Part shown: positions 63,122 to 64,000 of the stretch, piece by piece
Layout: the number at the start of each line of letters is the position of its first letter
Numbering within the stretch: position 1 is the stretch's first letter
Origin: Labilibaculum sp.
GTDB taxonomy: Bacteria > Bacteroidota > Bacteroidia > Bacteroidales > Marinifilaceae
DNA: 64,000 bases
Reading direction: 5' to 3'
Assembly: GCA_016342745.1 (NCBI GenBank)
Contig: JAEINT010000008.1
Coordinates: 160,997-224,996 of the forward strand
Made by a program: the position numbers and the translations under genes
The notes under the pieces: generated by a model
Seen by the model: only the letters and a program-made list of their open reading frames with translations
Database searches by the model: none
Told to the model about the DNA's origin: nothing

Positions 63122-64000
63122 TTAATAAATTATTCCTGATGGAATCGGCTTATGATTTACCGAAACCGTGTATGTTCTAACATTTGAAACATTTCCACTA
63201 GCATCCAATACTCTAAAATGAACAGTCGAGACACCTTCCGGAAAACTATAACCTGAAGGATCAGCAGATGATACTGCTCCCGTTGCTTGAACACCATAAG
63301 CATTTGCAAAGGAAGAATTAGGTAATTGTATACTATATTGAACAACAAAAGTTGCAGAACAATTATCTGTATATCTTGAAGATTGAAGATCCATTCCTGT
63401 AAAACTCTTCACCTGTGGCAAAACACTTTCATCCTCCGCGCAATCAACAATTGCAAGGTCTGATAAATCGGCAAGAACAGGACTTGTAATATCAGTAATA
63501 ACAACATTCTGATTAACTACGATTGAATTACCATTTCCATCATTAAATGTCCAAGCAATTACATGAGTACCTTGAGTGTTATAAGTTAATGCGTCACTAG
63601 TTGTTCCTGTTACTGTCCCCACACAATTATCAGTTGTGGTTGGAGTAGCCGCAGTTGCTGTACATTCACCAGTCACATCTACTAATGTCGGTGCTACTGG
63701 AGCTGTTGTATCATCAATTGTAATTGTCTGATTCTGTGTACTTGAATTTCCTGATCCATCAGTATAAGTCCAAACTACTGTTGTACTTGTCGTGATTGGG
63801 AAAGTCTGTGTATGAGTTCCGGTTACGGCGCCATCACAATTATCTGTGGCTGTTGGTGCTGTTAAACTAGTTACTTCACACTGCTCAGTGATAGCTGCCA
63901 ATGTTCCGGCATCTGCTACTGGAGCTGTTGTATCATCAATTGTTATTGTCTGATTCTGTGTACTTGAATTTCCTGATCCATCAGTATAAGTCCAAACGAC
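63122..64000 (-). CDS. Large HYR-repeat surface protein, C-terminal part (5' end outside window)
   Basis: The frame is open to the window edge, so only the last 292 residues are seen. HYR-type repeats of about 74 residues (TTVVWTYTDGSGNSSTQNQTITIDDTTAPVA, with GECTATAATPTTTDNCVG) end in a final domain with two cysteines (VDCAEDES; TDNCSATFVVQYS) and a closing VSVNHKPIPSGIIY that matches the ends of the five small proteins downstream. No T9SS C-terminal domain occurs at this end. HYR modules are typical of long bacterial surface adhesins. The full length is unknown. Confidence 0.85.
   Translation of the reverse strand, partial: VVWTYTDGSGNSSTQNQTITIDDTTAPVADAGTLAAITEQCEVTSLTAPTATDNCDGAVTGTHTQTFPITTSTTVVWTYTDGSGNSSTQNQTITIDDTTAPVAPTLVDVTGECTATAATPTTTDNCVGTVTGTTSDALTYNTQGTHVIAWTFNDGNGNSIVVNQNVVITDITSPVLADLSDLAIVDCAEDESVLPQVKSFTGMDLQSSRYTDNCSATFVVQYSIQLPNSSFANAYGVQATGAVSSADPSGYSFPEGVSTVHFRVLDASGNVSNVRTYTVSVNHKPIPSGIIY
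63693..64000. repeat. Near-identical DNA repeats within the HYR gene
   Basis: The 86-base segment 63693-63778 recurs at 63915-64000 with only two differences, 222 bases (74 codons) apart. This indicates a recent duplication of one repeat unit inside the coding sequence, in frame. Confidence 0.85.

Noticed and set aside
1..64000. CRISPR arrays, insertion sequences, prophage or integrase genes
   Set aside because: No regularly spaced repeats, transposase motifs or phage genes were seen; the only repeats are the 7-bp tandem, the HYR duplication and the candidate dispersed element.

Overview
The window looks like a low-GC chromosome segment from a Bacteroidota bacterium, probably a marine, Marinifilum- or Labilibaculum-like member of the Marinilabiliales. 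Supporting signs are Bacteroidota promoters (TAnnTTTG at -7) in front of many genes, almost no Shine-Dalgarno sites, GldB, a PorP/SprF protein with a type B type IX secretion (T9SS) C-terminal domain, a MurF-alanine racemase fusion, and carboxypeptidase-D-like regulatory domains followed by DEVVVVGYG-type motifs. The genus is inference; the phylum is well supported.

Layout. 1-4.3 kb: 3' part of tRNA-Ser(GCT), then a leftward operon encoding a TPR/PD40/SPOR envelope protein, ClpS, short NfeD and flotillin FloA. 4.6-9.5 kb: peroxiredoxin-recA, an S9 peptidase lipoprotein and an EamA transporter. 9.5-17 kb: an ABCG-like transporter with a TerB-like front end, an unknown lipoprotein, a LytS/LytR two-component pair and miaA, with two stretches that look like decayed or tiny genes. 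17-25 kb: two Yip1-like membrane proteins, smpB, a cluster of DnaA-box-like 9-mers (possible oriC), a TGS-uridine-kinase-like fusion, uvrA (TTG start) and a lytic transglycosylase.

25-36 kb: an unknown lipoprotein, two PLP enzymes, an EamA exporter, an ECF sigma factor/membrane regulator pair divergent from a von Willebrand protein that shares the regulator's carboxypeptidase-D-like module, a one-domain DEAD-box-like protein and Dps. 35-50 kb: a C1B peptidase, lpdA, the zinc uptake operon znuACB, a TlpA-like lipoprotein, meaB, a DUF1573 protein, an M20 amidohydrolase, a 56-residue 2[4Fe-4S] ferredoxin, and the leftward operon gldB-nitrilase-5-FTHF cyclo-ligase, followed by a decayed nadE fragment. 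50-55 kb: a Crp/Fnr regulator, a candidate dispersed repeat, tdk-murF/alr, a charged unknown protein and rsmI.

55-64 kb is the most unusual part. It is one leftward array, probably an operon: the C-terminal end of a large HYR-repeat protein (running off the window), five consecutive secreted proteins of 227-284 residues built on the same two-Cys beta module, an 840-residue protein that starts with that module, continues with alternating Ig/PKD-like repeats and ends in a T9SS type B sorting domain, and finally a PorP/SprF-family outer-membrane partner. The shared module, the order of genes and the single sorting domain suggest a multi-subunit surface fibre or adhesin, comparable in layout to the sprB-sprF type gliding-adhesin loci but made of separate small subunits. 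That function is inference.
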